The position numbers were made by a program, and so were the translations under genes. A DNA stretch of 64,000 bases, taken from NCBI RefSeq assembly GCF_902706285.1, contig NZ_CACSKD010000005.1:298333-362332 (forward strand), read 5' to 3'. Numbering within the stretch: the stretch's first letter is position 1; every line of letters starts with the position of its first letter. The notes beneath the pieces are model-generated. The model was not told the origin of the DNA. It ran no database searches and saw nothing but the letters and a program-made list of their open reading frames with translations. This stretch comes from Rhizobium sp. 18055 (GTDB lineage: Bacteria > Pseudomonadota > Alphaproteobacteria > Rhizobiales > Rhizobiaceae). Of the stretch, positions 51,153 through 60,963 are shown piece by piece.

Positions 51153-53825
51153 ATGCGCTTTCCTAGAACCAATCTGACCGATGCCGCGGAAATATCCTCG
51201 GAGATCGACGGCGAACAGCAGCATGAACAGGCTGGCGAAAAGCCGCCGCTGCCGATCTGGCAAAGCAACTTCTCGCTGGCCCCGAACGTGCGCTTCAGCC
51301 GCACGCCGGAAAGCCTGATGCACCCGCGCAAGCAACCGGCCGAGCCGGTGCAGCAGCGGGTGATGGAGCCCGAGCAGGTGATGGCGCCGGAGACATCCGT
51401 GCAGCCGGTGCGGGTCGCGCAGCCGGCGCAGCCCAGCCAGCCAGTGCAGGCCGCCCAACCGGTGCAGGCGAACGTCGCACAGCCGACCGCTTCGGTGGCG
51501 CCGCAGCCGCGCCAGGGCTTCGTGGCATCGCGGCCGCTGCCGGCCTCGTCGCAGGCGCAGGCTTCGCGCCAGGTCCAGCCGCAGACCCCGATCCAGCCGC
51601 CACGGCAGGCTTTCGTGCCACAGCCGATCCATGCGGCGCCGCGGGCGCCCGTGGTCGTCAACGTGCCGTTCGACGTCTACCAGCCGGAGCCGGTTGCTAT
51701 CGCCGCGCCTGACGCAACGGGTGAAACGCATTTCCGCGCCTCGTCGCAGCTGTCGTCGATCTCGGATTTCGCCTTCTTTGAAGCGATGTCGTTCGAGGAC
51801 GCCGAAGAGATCGCGCGCGCCCTGCCGCAGCTGGTGCAGCCGCAGACCGAGGCAGCACCTGACACGATGATCAGCCGCTTCCGCATCATGGAATGGCGCC
51901 CGGGCAAGCAGCCCGTGGTGGCGACGCCATACGCGGCGCCCGCCCCTGCCCCGGTTGCCATCGCACCTGTGGTCGTTTCACCGCCGGCTGCCGCACCGCG
52001 TGCGCAGGCCGCCGTCTTCTCCGGGCGCAAGCCGGTCCGGCCGCCTCTGGTGCCGGCACCCCGGCCGCAGCCTGCTGCCAGCGCGGCGCAGGTCCAGCCA
52101 CAGGTTCAGGCCGTGGCGCAGCCGCAGGCTCAGTCGATTGCCCAGCCCATCGTCCAGCCCATTCTCCAGCCGCAGGCGCAGCCTGTTGCCATCGCTCCGC
52201 AGCCGATCGCGCCGGTGCCGGTGCGGGTCGCTGCCGTGACGCCGCTGGCGCCTGCCGCGCGGATGGCCACGCACAAGTTCGTGGCGGCGAAGGTCGATGC
52301 ATCAGGCTATGAATTCCCGTCCAACTCGCTGCTGCAGGAGCCGCCGGAGCGGGTCGGCGAGATCATGTCGCAGGAAGCCCTGGAGCAGAATGCCGGGCTG
52401 CTGGAAAGCGTGCTCGAAGATTTCGGCATCAAGGGCGAGATCATTCACGTCCGCCCCGGCCCCGTCGTGACCCTTTATGAGTTCGAGCCGGCGCCGGGTG
52501 TCAAATCCTCGCGTGTCATCGGCCTCGCCGACGATATCGCTCGCTCGATGTCGGCGCTGTCGGCGCGCGTCGCGGTGGTTCCCGGCCGCAACGTCATCGG
52601 TATCGAACTACCCAACGTGCTGCGCGAAACAGTCTATTTCCGCGAGATGATCGAAAGCCAGGATTTCGAGAAGAGCGGCTTCAAGCTGGCGCTCGGCCTC
52701 GGCAAGACGATCGGCGGAGAGCCTGTGATCGCGGAACTCGCCAAGATGCCGCATCTGCTGGTTGCGGGCACCACCGGCTCGGGCAAGTCGGTGGCGATCA
52801 ACACGATGATCCTGTCGCTGCTCTACCGGATGTCGCCGGAACAGTGCCGGTTGATCATGGTCGATCCGAAGATGCTCGAACTCTCCGTCTATGACGGCAT
52901 TCCGCACCTGCTCACCCCCGTCGTCACCGACCCGAAGAAGGCCGTGATGGCGCTGAAGTGGGCGGTGCGCGAGATGGAAGAGCGCTATCGCAAGATGTCG
53001 CGGCTCGGCGTGCGCAATATCGACGGCTATAACGGCCGGGTATCGCAGGCGCGCGACAAGGGCGAGACCATCCACATCATGGTGCAGACCGGCTTCGACA
53101 GAAGCACCGGCGCACCAGTCGAGGAACAACAGGAACTCGACCTGACGCCAATGCCTTACATCGTCGTCATCGTCGACGAGATGGCCGACCTGATGATGGT
53201 CGCCGGCAAGGAAATCGAAGGGGCGATCCAGCGTCTGGCGCAGATGGCGCGTGCCGCCGGCATCCACCTGATCATGGCAACGCAGCGCCCGTCGGTCGAC
53301 GTCATCACCGGCACGATCAAGGCCAACTTCCCGACCCGGATCTCCTTCCAGGTGACGTCGAAGATCGACAGCCGCACCATTCTCGGCGAACAGGGTGCCG
53401 AACAGCTGCTCGGCCAGGGCGACATGCTGCACATGCAGGGTGGCGGGCGGATTTCGCGCGTGCACGGACCGTTCGTGTCGGATGCCGAGGTCGAGAAGGT
53501 GGTGGCACATCTGAAGACGCAAGGGCGGCCCGAATATCTCGACACCGTCACCGCGGATGAAGAGGAAGAGGGCGACGAGGAAGACAGCGCCGTGTTCGAC
53601 AAGGGCGACATGGCCGCCGAAGACGGCAACGACCTCTACGACAAGGCCGTCAAGGTGGTGCTGCGCGACAAGAAGTGCTCCACCTCCTACATCCAGCGTC
53701 GCCTCGGCATCGGCTACAACCGCGCCGCCTCGCTGGTGGAGCGGATGGAGAAGGAAGGGCTGGTGGGCGCCGCCAACCACGTCGGCAAGCGCGAGATCGT
53801 CAGCGGGCGTGGCGACGGGGATTGA
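51153..53825 (+). CDS. FtsK/SpoIIIE family DNA translocase lacking membrane domain
   Basis: An 890-residue DNA translocase. The C-terminal half holds the complete motor: Walker A in [16 protein letters not shown], Walker B in [37 protein letters not shown] and a gamma domain ([31 protein letters not shown]) for recognising KOPS-type sequences. The N-terminal half (about 1-370) is a Pro/Gln/Ala/Val-rich disordered linker with no transmembrane segments, unlike classical FtsK with four. It is thus probably the soluble paralogue found in rhizobia. A second, membrane-bound FtsK is expected elsewhere. Start ATG 51153 is chosen; GTG 51138 is an alternative. Confidence 0.9.
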   Translation: MRFPRTNLTDAAEISSEIDGEQQHEQAGEKPPLPIWQSNFSLAPNVRFSRTPESLMHPRKQPAEPVQQRVMEPEQVMAPETSVQPVRVAQPAQPSQPVQAAQPVQANVAQPTASVAPQPRQGFVASRPLPASSQAQASRQVQPQTPIQPPRQAFVPQPIHAAPRAPVVVNVPFDVYQPEPVAIAAPDATGETHFRASSQLSSISDFAFFEAMSFEDAEEIARALPQLVQPQTEAAPDTMISRFRIMEWRPGKQPVVATPYAAPAPAPVAIAPVVVSPPAAAPRAQAAVFSGRKPVRPPLVPAPRPQPAASAAQVQPQVQAVAQPQAQSIAQPIVQPILQPQAQPVAIAPQPIAPVPVRVAAVTPLAPAARMATHKFVAAKVDASGYEFPSNSLLQEPPERVGEIMSQEALEQNAGLLESVLEDFGIKGEIIHVRPGPVVTLYEFEPAPGVKSSRVIGLADDIARSMSALSARVAVVPGRNVIGIELPNVLRETVYFREMIESQDFEKSGFKLALGLGKTIGGEPVIAELAKMPHLLVAGTTGSGKSVAINTMILSLLYRMSPEQCRLIMVDPKMLELSVYDGIPHLLTPVVTDPKKAVMALKWAVREMEERYRKMSRLGVRNIDGYNGRVSQARDKGETIHIMVQTGFDRSTGAPVEEQQELDLTPMPYIVVIVDEMADLMMVAGKEIEGAIQRLAQMARAAGIHLIMATQRPSVDVITGTIKANFPTRISFQVTSKIDSRTILGEQGAEQLLGQGDMLHMQGGGRISRVHGPFVSDAEVEKVVAHLKTQGRPEYLDTVTADEEEEGDEEDSAVFDKGDMAAEDGNDLYDKAVKVVLRDKKCSTSYIQRRLGIGYNRAASLVERMEKEGLVGAANHVGKREIVSGRGDGD

Positions 53826-54094
53826 TGTTTCGCGGGTGGTGGATTGCGGCCAGGGGCGGCGGGTGACCGAGGTCCACCGCAACGCCTGGGAATGAGATTG
53901 TGGCTCGCCGTCGGGTGAGATAATTGGTGCCGGTACGCGGCGCCCGCTGCAATCGAATCGCGCGACGAATCGATACAACAGCACCTTGAGTTTCGGTCTT
54001 CTGTTGGTAGGCGTTTTCGGCCCCTTCCAGCCGAAACCCTGACATGCGATAAGTTCACTCCGACGCTGCAAAGCAGTTACTCGAGAGAACAGGC

Positions 54095-55252
54095 GTGGAA
54101 AGCAAGCACCTTCCTAAAACAATCGAATTTAATCGCCCCACAAAATACAAGGCCCTGAAACGTCTAGGTGCGGGTGCGTGCGGTGAAACAGTGCTCATCC
54201 ATGACGAAAATATGGACTGTTATTTTGTCGCGAAGAAATACAGCCCATTTTTCACCCAAAGTGAATCGCCGGAAAATTTCGCAGAACTGCTCAAGCGCTT
54301 TAACTATGAAGCGCGCATATTGTTCAGATTGAATCATCCGAACATTGTGCGAGTCTACAGCTATTACGATTATGCGGAATTCCACACTGCATACATATTA
54401 ATGGAGTACATTGACGGAGAAAATATAGTTGATTTCGCTCGCCGAAATCCATCGATGCTCGACACTATATTTGAAAAGATAATCGATGGATTCTCTCACC
54501 TTGAAGAGAAAAATATTCTGCATCGAGACATTCGACCGTTAAATATCCTTGTCGATCAAATTGGTAATCCTAAAATAATCGACTTCGGTTTTGGTAAGAG
54601 GTTGGAAGATGTCCCTGAGGATGCCGGTAAAAGTATAACGCTCAACTGGTGGTGCGAAACTCCGCCCGAATTCACGCGATCGATCTATGACTTTCAGACG
54701 GAAGTTTACTTTGTCGGCAAACTATTCGAACAGATAATAACTGCGGAAGGCCTCTCGGCCTTTAAATATTTAAAGCTCGTAAGGCTCATGTGTGAGCGAA
54801 ACCGAGACAAACGTTATAGAACGTTTTCTGAGGTCAAGAATGCTGTGATCGCTGGGCAGTTCGAAGAGTTATCCTTCTCGTATGAAGAGACCAAGACTTA
54901 TCGCAACTTCGCCAACGCCCTTTGTTATACGATATCATCCATAGACCCATCGGCAAAATACGAGCGGGACCATGACAAAATTATCCCAGCGCTTGAGGCA
55001 ATATTTAGGCAATCGATGCTTGAGGAGCATGTCCCGATGCCAAATAAAATTGCGTCCGCATTTATTCGTGGATCATTTAAGTATTGGACAAATCGACACT
55101 TTGAAACCGAGAAACTTAGGGATTTTCTTTCCACCCTTAATTCTTTCCCTCCCGACAAGCAAAGCATCGTTCTAGAAAATCTCTTGACGCGACTTGACTC
55201 GGTGAAACGAACTAAGCCTCAATCAGATTTTGACGACGACATCCCTTTCTAA
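54095..55252 (+). CDS. Hanks-type Ser/Thr protein kinase, AT-rich
   Basis: A 385-residue kinase. The kinase domain (about 18-275) has the Gly-rich loop RLGAGACGETVL (25-33), the lysine in FVAKKYS (47-48), the alphaC glutamate in FNYEARIL, catalytic HRDIRPLN (143-150; Arg replaces the usual Lys) and DFGFG (163-165). No transmembrane segment or extracellular sensor follows; the C-terminal 110 residues are helical and unrecognised. Base composition is markedly AT-rich compared with the neighbours, suggesting horizontal acquisition. It starts with GTG. Substrates unknown; isolated kinases of this kind can be part of defence or stress systems. Confidence 0.88.
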   Translation: MESKHLPKTIEFNRPTKYKALKRLGAGACGETVLIHDENMDCYFVAKKYSPFFTQSESPENFAELLKRFNYEARILFRLNHPNIVRVYSYYDYAEFHTAYILMEYIDGENIVDFARRNPSMLDTIFEKIIDGFSHLEEKNILHRDIRPLNILVDQIGNPKIIDFGFGKRLEDVPEDAGKSITLNWWCETPPEFTRSIYDFQTEVYFVGKLFEQIITAEGLSAFKYLKLVRLMCERNRDKRYRTFSEVKNAVIAGQFEELSFSYEETKTYRNFANALCYTISSIDPSAKYERDHDKIIPALEAIFRQSMLEEHVPMPNKIASAFIRGSFKYWTNRHFETEKLRDFLSTLNSFPPDKQSIVLENLLTRLDSVKRTKPQSDFDDDIPF

Positions 55253-55387
55253 GCGCAAATCGCAAACACCTGAGCCGCTCATTTTTACTGGTAGTCGCCA
55301 TGGCGTGTTCTTGTTGTGAATCCTTGGAAGAGGCGGCAGCTCGGCCCAGCCAATTTTAGCCGCGGCCAATTAGGGCACACTACCTCC

Positions 55388-55792
55388 TCATCGCCCCGGC
55401 GATATCAACTCGACGGTCGGGAAATAGGTTTGGTACCGACCGATATCGCGCGTCAGGATCGGCAGGTTCTGGACTGCGGCCTGCGCGCCGATGATGAAAT
55501 CCGGGAGAACGCCGGTGCGCGAACCGCCGGCGTGGCGATAGCGGGTGAATGCCTTGCCGGCGAGGAATAGCGCAGCGCGCGGGATCGGTGCCCGGGTCAA
55601 TTCCGCCAGGTCGATGAACGCATCGAGGTCTTCGATGCGATCGTAGCGGACCGCCAGTTCGGCATAGATGATGTCATTGATCAGCAACGGTCCGGCAAGG
55701 CTGGCCGCTTCGAGCTGGCCCAGCGACCAGTCGGCCCAGATCGGATCGTTGGTTGCGAGATCAAGCAGGACGTTGGTGTCGACCAGCACCAT
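55388..55792 (-). CDS. vapC: PIN-domain toxin VapC
   Basis: A 134-residue PIN-domain ribonuclease, toxin of a type II system. The conserved acidic residues are D5 (LVDTNVLL), E45 (IIYAELAVRY), D98 (GVLPDFIIGAQA) and D116 (ILTRDIGRYQTYFP). VapC toxins cleave tRNA or rRNA. Its ATG overlaps the TGA of the antitoxin gene by one base (TGATG), so translation is coupled. GTG 55795 is a less likely start. Confidence 0.92.
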   Translation of the reverse strand: MVLVDTNVLLDLATNDPIWADWSLGQLEAASLAGPLLINDIIYAELAVRYDRIEDLDAFIDLAELTRAPIPRAALFLAGKAFTRYRHAGGSRTGVLPDFIIGAQAAVQNLPILTRDIGRYQTYFPTVELISPGR

Positions 55793-56022
55793 CACTCGCC
55801 ACGCGTCAGCGCCATGATCGCGTCCGTATCCAGGCCATCTCCGGCGTGGCCGCGAAGCTTCTGGAAACGGCTTTCCGGGCGCTTCTCGTCGGCCCTTGTC
55901 AGCACCACGCTGCCGTCTGCGGCGCGATGGAAATCCACCTTGCTGCCGGGGGCGATGCCGAGCAGATCACGCACCGCCTTCGGGATCGTCACCTGCCCTT
56001 TTGATGTCACGGTGGTCGCCAT
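55792..56022 (-). CDS. vapB: AbrB/MazE-type antitoxin VapB
   Basis: A 76-residue antitoxin with a swapped-hairpin AbrB DNA-binding domain: MATTVTSKGQVTIPKAVRDLLGIAPGSKVDFH, followed by a C-terminal tail (RFQKLRGHAGDGLDTDAIMAL) that would bind VapC. GGGAGG is 6 bases upstream. It would autoregulate the vapBC operon. The longer upstream frame to 56340 has no start signal and no similarity. Confidence 0.92.
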   Translation of the reverse strand: MATTVTSKGQVTIPKAVRDLLGIAPGSKVDFHRAADGSVVLTRADEKRPESRFQKLRGHAGDGLDTDAIMALTRGE

Positions 56023-56515
56023 GTCAGCCTCCCGGTAATACCTTAGCTGGATAGAGTAATACTCCTGGTTCGCGCGTTCAAGGGCCATCGCATCGCGCCA
56101 ACGAGGGAACGAGGGAACGAGAGCTGAATGCAGCACAAAACGCCGCGCCGGAGAAATCTCCGCGACGGCATCAGGGTGGGAATGGGCAGGCGGCGGTAGA
56201 GGTAAGATTGGTGTGTCAGGTGCAGCCACCTGCCCGATCGCTGAAGGCTTTCCGGAGCTTGCGGGCCGACAGGAACGTCTCTCGGCCTTCCCTTCCGGAT
56301 GGATTTTCGGCCCTGACGGCCGGCGATCCACCTCTTGCAACCATCACCGGACGCCGGGCAGACGAGCCCGATGTGTCAGATCCGGTTCGCGACCCCGGCT
56401 CCCTGTCCAATGACGGGATCAGTATTGCGCAGCGCATTCCCTTGGGGATGGGTGGGGACGATGGTTTCCGGCAAGCCGTTGAGATCGCGGCGAAGTCTTT
56501 TGGCGCGCGAGAAAA
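56023..56515. other. Gap upstream of vapBC without gene
   Basis: A 493-base region between vapB and the GrpB family gene. The vapBC promoter must lie in its left part. Short repeats GAACGAGG occur near 56099-56120. I see no gene; frames here lack start signals and known domains. Confidence 0.4.
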
Positions 56516-57037
56516 TTATCCCCGCGAGGGCGCCATTTCGGTTGTCGCGCGCTCGATCGTTTCGCGGACGAAATCACTCTTGCCGCCGGTGTAGTGGTCC
56601 CAATCGCCGTTGGCTTCTGCGGCAAGGTGCAGTTTCAGGGCCTGATACTCGGCGGCCCGTTGCGGATGCGCCCGGAGATAGTCGCGGAACAGGAGGCAAT
56701 CGTGGTGGGCGGCGTTGCCTTGGGTGCAGAGATAGAGGCGCAGGCCGTGGCTGGCGTGATCGCGGGTGAAGGTCCAGCGGCCTTCGCCACTGATATCGCC
56801 GTGAGGGATGTAGCCGGCTGTCTGCAGCAGCGGGGTGAGGTCTGTCACTGCGGCTTCGGAGAGCAGTACGGCGTCGAGATCGATCTTCGGCTTGGCGGCC
56901 AGGCCGGGGACGGCAGTGCTGCCGATGTGGTCGATGGCGAGGATGCGGTTGGCGGCCAAAGCGAGGAGTTCGGCCCTGGCGGCTTCGAACAGCTGCGGCC
57001 ATTGCGGGTCGTAGTCGATGACCCTGATCGGCCGCAT
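56516..57037 (-). CDS. GrpB family protein
   Basis: A 173-residue GrpB/UPF0157 protein of the nucleotidyltransferase fold. It has the family pattern: IRVIDYDPQWPQLFEAARAEL, then IDHIGSTAVPGLAAKPKIDLDAVL with the acidic pair, LCTQGNAAHHDCLLFRDYLRAHP and ANGDWDHYTGGKSDFV. The biochemical function is not established (nucleotidyltransferase-like). It starts 14 bases after the phnN stop with GGAG upstream, so it appears to be the last gene of the phosphonate operon. Confidence 0.9.
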   Translation of the reverse strand: MRPIRVIDYDPQWPQLFEAARAELLALAANRILAIDHIGSTAVPGLAAKPKIDLDAVLLSEAAVTDLTPLLQTAGYIPHGDISGEGRWTFTRDHASHGLRLYLCTQGNAAHHDCLLFRDYLRAHPQRAAEYQALKLHLAAEANGDWDHYTGGKSDFVRETIERATTEMAPSRG

Positions 57038-57051
57038 CCGGTGTCTCCGTG

Positions 57052-57651
57052 TCAGCCGACCTCGGCGAGGCAGGCGGTGAGCACCTCGATGATACGGCGT
57101 TCGCCTTCTTCCAACGAATCGCTGTTGTCGAGGTCGACGACGTCGTAATCGCCGCGCACCGTCAGGGGGCCGCGGGCGAGCCTGACCATGATGTCCTCGT
57201 GGGTCTCGCGGCCGCGGGCTTCGAGCCGGGTGGCGAGCACTTCGGCACGGGCGGTGACGTTGATCACCTTGAGGCGCGGGAAGACGGCGTGAAAATGGTG
57301 AAGCGCCGAGCGCGAGCCGTTGGCGATCACCAGATTGCCGGCTGCAAGCGCGACCGAGACTTCGGCGGGGATGCCGTATTTCAGGCCGTGGGCTTCCCAC
57401 CAGACGGAGAAGCTGCCGGCCTGTTCCATCGAGGCGAAGCCCTGGGCGGAGACCGCCAGATGGTCCTCGCCGCCGGCATCGTGATCCCTGGTGATGACGC
57501 GGCGGACGAAATGGACGTCGGGGCGGCCGTGGAAATGTTGTGCCGCCAGCGCCATCAGCGTGTCCTTGCCGGCACCGCTTGGGCCGACGACGACGACCAT
57601 GATGCCGCGCTCGGTGCCGGGAACGACGTGGGGTTCGTGCGAGGGGATCAT
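57052..57651 (-). CDS. phnN: Ribose 1,5-bisphosphate phosphokinase PhnN
   Basis: A 199-residue kinase that converts ribose 1,5-bisphosphate to PRPP, a late step of the C-P lyase pathway. The P-loop GPSGAGKD is at 23-30, and the guanylate-kinase-like fold shows VRRVITRD, NGSRSALHHF and VINVTARAEVLATRLEARGRE. ATG 57651 overlaps the phnM stop (ATGA), so translation is coupled; an internal ATG (57600) is possible. Downstream is the GrpB family gene. Confidence 0.95.
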   Translation of the reverse strand: MIPSHEPHVVPGTERGIMVVVVGPSGAGKDTLMALAAQHFHGRPDVHFVRRVITRDHDAGGEDHLAVSAQGFASMEQAGSFSVWWEAHGLKYGIPAEVSVALAAGNLVIANGSRSALHHFHAVFPRLKVINVTARAEVLATRLEARGRETHEDIMVRLARGPLTVRGDYDVVDLDNSDSLEEGERRIIEVLTACLAEVG

Positions 57652-58787
57652 GCGACCCGGCGCCCTTCGCGCCAGACGGAGCGGGTGACCGGAACGCCCT
57701 CGTCGCGGAAGACGCGGACGAGATCGGCGCGCAGGCCCGTGGCGATGCGGCCGCGGTCGTTGAGGCTGACGGTGCGGGCGGGCGTCGCCGTGACCATGGC
57801 GATTGCCTTCGGCAGCGAGATGCTCTCGACCTCGTCGGCAATCAGGAACGGTGCGTAGAGCAGGCTGAGCGGCACGTAATCCGAGGAGAGGACATCGAGG
57901 ACGCCGCGCTCGGCCAGATCGCGGGCGGCGATGTTGCCGGAGTGCGACTTGCCGCGGACGATGTTGGGGGCGCCCATCAGCACGCTCATGCCATGCTCGT
58001 GCGAGGCCTTGGCGGCATCGAAGCTGGTCGGGAATTCGGCGAGACGTACGCCGTTTTCGATGGCTTCGTCGACGTGACCAAGCGTTGCGTCATCATGGCT
58101 GGCGACGGTGATGCCGCGCTCGGCGCAGACCTTCGCGATGGCGACGCGGTGCGGGGTGGAATTTCGCTCGGATTCGGAGACGCGGCGGTCGATGAACTCG
58201 GCGAACTGGGCGTCGGTCAGGCCGCGCTTCTTCTGGTAGTAGAAGATATACTGGTCCATGGTCTGGAACTGGCGCTGGCCCGGCGCGTGGTCCATCAGCG
58301 AGACGAGGCGGACATAGGGGTCGTTTTCGAAATCGGCGAAGTGCTGCAGCACGTTGTCGGCGGAAACCTCGCAGCGCAGGTGCAGCAGGTGCTCGGCGCG
58401 CAGGCGCCCTTCCTTCTCGGCCTTCTGGATGGCATCGGCCATCTCGCGCATCTCGCCATGCTCGAAGCCGCCATCCTCATCGGCGCCCATGCGCAGGCAG
58501 TCGAACACGGTGGTGATACCCGAGGTGACGATCTGGGCGTCGTGGGCCTGGATTGCCGCTGTCTTGTTCCAGCGCAGGCCGGGGCGCGGCGAATAGTGGC
58601 CTTCGAGGTGATCGGTGTGCAGCTCGACCAGACCGGGGATCAGGTAATCGCCTTCGCAATCCTCACCGATATGCGCGCCGCCGCTGGAGATATCGGCGAT
58701 CTTGCCGTCGCGGACCAGAACCGAGCCTTCGACGATCTCATCCTCGAGAACGATGCGGGCATTGGAGAAGACGGTTTCTTTGGTCAT
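57648..58787 (-). CDS. phnM: Alpha-D-ribose 1-methylphosphonate 5-triphosphate diphosphatase PhnM
   Basis: A 379-residue amidohydrolase-superfamily enzyme that removes pyrophosphate from the triphosphate intermediate of the C-P lyase pathway. VFSNARIVLEDEIVEGSVLV opens the family; metal ligands are in LVELHTDHLEGHYSPRPG, and SHDDATLGHV and GAPNIVRG follow. Start ATG 58787 is chosen by alignment to family length; the frame to 58895 is not supported. It overlaps phnN by four bases and follows the DUF1045 gene by 13. Confidence 0.95.
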   Translation of the reverse strand: MTKETVFSNARIVLEDEIVEGSVLVRDGKIADISSGGAHIGEDCEGDYLIPGLVELHTDHLEGHYSPRPGLRWNKTAAIQAHDAQIVTSGITTVFDCLRMGADEDGGFEHGEMREMADAIQKAEKEGRLRAEHLLHLRCEVSADNVLQHFADFENDPYVRLVSLMDHAPGQRQFQTMDQYIFYYQKKRGLTDAQFAEFIDRRVSESERNSTPHRVAIAKVCAERGITVASHDDATLGHVDEAIENGVRLAEFPTSFDAAKASHEHGMSVLMGAPNIVRGKSHSGNIAARDLAERGVLDVLSSDYVPLSLLYAPFLIADEVESISLPKAIAMVTATPARTVSLNDRGRIATGLRADLVRVFRDEGVPVTRSVWREGRRVA

Positions 58788-58800
58788 CGGATCAGGTCTT

Positions 58801-59514
58801 TCAGAGTTTGGCGGCGGCGAGCGGCCACCAGGAATGGGCTGTGAACGGCGCGCCACGCGCCTGTTCGACAAAAACGGCAAGGCCGGAAACGGCAAGCGGC
58901 CGGCCGGTGAAGGCGGCGAAACGCTCGGTCAGGATGGCCTTCATCACGTCTGCGCGCTCGGGCGGCACCTGGCCGGTGAGCGTCATGTGGAAACCGAAGT
59001 CATCCATCACATAGGGATAGCCCCAGCGCGACAGATTGGCGCGTTGGCTTTCGCTCAGCTTCTCCGGATTGCGGCGGGCGATATCGGCTTCACCAAGGGC
59101 GGCGCGGAACGGTTCGAACGACTTTACCACGCTTGCGGCAAATTGCTGTAGCGGCGGATGCAGCGAGCCCGGGACGAGGGCAAAGAATTTGCCGAGCTGG
59201 CCGAGCACCAGTTCGGGGATATCGAAAGCGGGCGTCGTCGCTGCAAAATCCTCGACGGCCTGGATCAGGTCCTTCTCGGTGACCGAGGCTGCCAGATGGA
59301 ACGGCGCCTTGATGGTGGCGTGGAAGGCATAGCGACGGGGCTCGGCGGTGAGCTCGAACTGTTCCGCGGCGGGCAATGAGGGATAATCGGCAGCCGGGTA
59401 AAGTTCGCCGGTGAAGGCGTCGCGGCCGAGCCAGAGGGCTGCGGCTGCGTTCAGGGGATCATCCTTCGGCGGGGTGAAATAGAGTGCGTAGCGCAAGGCC
59501 AGTATCCCGGACAT
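58801..59514 (-). CDS. DUF1045 2H phosphoesterase of the phosphonate operon
   Basis: A 237-residue DUF1045 protein. Two HxT motifs of the 2H phosphoesterase superfamily are visible: H65 in FHATIKAPF and H176 in FHMTLTG. Such proteins occur in phn operons that lack phnP; since PhnP opens 5-phosphoribosyl 1,2-cyclic phosphate, a 2H enzyme could perform the same step here, which is inference. It follows phnE by 102 bases and precedes phnM by 13. Confidence 0.88.
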   Translation of the reverse strand: MSGILALRYALYFTPPKDDPLNAAAALWLGRDAFTGELYPAADYPSLPAAEQFELTAEPRRYAFHATIKAPFHLAASVTEKDLIQAVEDFAATTPAFDIPELVLGQLGKFFALVPGSLHPPLQQFAASVVKSFEPFRAALGEADIARRNPEKLSESQRANLSRWGYPYVMDDFGFHMTLTGQVPPERADVMKAILTERFAAFTGRPLAVSGLAVFVEQARGAPFTAHSWWPLAAAKL

Positions 59515-59616
59515 GATTTTGAATGTGGGTGGCAGTCTTCAGTGATTTGACCGCCCACCGCAAGCTTGCTCCCGGCTAAAAGATTTCCGTGACAGAATGA
59601 TGATGATCAAGACCGA

Positions 59617-60963
59617 TCAATGGGTCTTTTTGCCCATCACCCGCGAACGCAGGGCATTGGAAATGCTGTCGAAGACGAAGACGACCAGCAGGATCAGCAG
59701 CACCATGTAGGCGACCTTGTCCCAGTCGGCGTTGGTCTTCATCGATTCCAGCAGCTTCAGGCCGATGCCGCCGGCTCCGACGGCGCCGATGACGGTGGCC
59801 GAGCGGGTGTTGGATTCCCAGAAGTACAGCGACTGCGAGATGAAGATCGGCAGCACCTGCGGGACGACGCCGTAGCGCTGGACGACAACGGGCGCAGCAC
59901 CGACCGACTTGACGCCCTCGCGCTGCTTGTCATCGACGTTCTCAAGCGCCTCGGCATAGACCTTGCCGAGCGCGCCGGTGTCGGTGAAGAAGATCGCGGC
60001 GATGCCGGGGATGGGTCCGGGGCCGAAGGCGCGGGTGAAGAACAGTGCCCAGATCAGCATGTCGATCGAGCGCAGGAAATCGAACAGCCGCTTGACGCCC
60101 CAGTTGGCGGTGCGGTTGCGGGTGATGTTGCGCGCCGCGATGAAGGCCAGCGGGAAGGCGAAGAGCGAGCCGAGCAGCGTGCCGACGAAGGCCATCACCA
60201 GTGTCTGCATCAGCTTGGAGAGAATGTCGCCATGCTGCCAGCTGGCATTGTTGAGGAAATTGTCGAGCGCCAGCGAGGCGTTGGACTGCGCCGGATCGAT
60301 GCGGTCGCCCGCGATCATCAGGCCGGCGACCTCGACAAGGCTGCGGCCCCAGAAGGGCGACTGGGTGTCGAACAGGAAGTTGGCCCAGCCGAGGAAACGG
60401 CGCTGGACATAGACCTGCGTGGAGCGGATTTCGGCCTGGCCCTCGAAACCGAAGGAGACCGTGACCTTGCTGTCGTCCTGCTTCATGGCGGCGGGCGCGC
60501 CTGCGGGCATGATGGCGCGATCCGCATTGATCTCGACCGGGTAGAGCTTGCCACCCATATAAACATCGACGCGCTCCGGCGTCACTTCAAGACGATCGGC
60601 ATCGCTGCCATAGGTGACGGTGTAGCCGCCATCCGTGGTCGGGCGCAACCAGTCGATGGCGGCGTCTTTCGGATACTGGCCACGGCTCGTCCATTGCGGC
60701 GTGACCTTGCCATCGACGAAGCGCAGGCGCGGCTGGGCGCGCCAGGAATACCAGTCCTGGATATAGATCGAGGCACGATCCCAGTTGCCGTTGACGAAGG
60801 TCGGGATGACCTTGAAGAAATTGAAGCAAAGCGCGAGGTAGACGATGACCAGCACGGAGATCAGAGCGATGCCCCAGCGCTGCATGAAGCTGCGGTGGAA
60901 GACTTCGGGATAGCTCTCCAGTAGGCGCTGGCGATCGGCGGCGTTGACGGTGAGCGACGACAT
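59617..60963 (-). CDS. phnE: Phosphonate ABC transporter permease, long type
   Basis: A 448-residue inner-membrane permease of the PhnE family. After a first transmembrane segment (about 28-55) a large periplasmic insert of about 150-170 residues precedes the usual permease core (from LMQTLVMAFVGTLLGSLFAFPLA on) with the EAA-like loop GVKSVGAAPVVVQRYGVVPQVLP. Ordinary PhnE proteins are about 260-330 residues. It overlaps the preceding phnE gene by one base (TGATG). With the other permease it would form a heterodimer served by PhnC and PhnD. Confidence 0.93.
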   Translation of the reverse strand: MSSLTVNAADRQRLLESYPEVFHRSFMQRWGIALISVLVIVYLALCFNFFKVIPTFVNGNWDRASIYIQDWYSWRAQPRLRFVDGKVTPQWTSRGQYPKDAAIDWLRPTTDGGYTVTYGSDADRLEVTPERVDVYMGGKLYPVEINADRAIMPAGAPAAMKQDDSKVTVSFGFEGQAEIRSTQVYVQRRFLGWANFLFDTQSPFWGRSLVEVAGLMIAGDRIDPAQSNASLALDNFLNNASWQHGDILSKLMQTLVMAFVGTLLGSLFAFPLAFIAARNITRNRTANWGVKRLFDFLRSIDMLIWALFFTRAFGPGPIPGIAAIFFTDTGALGKVYAEALENVDDKQREGVKSVGAAPVVVQRYGVVPQVLPIFISQSLYFWESNTRSATVIGAVGAGGIGLKLLESMKTNADWDKVAYMVLLILLVVFVFDSISNALRSRVMGKKTH

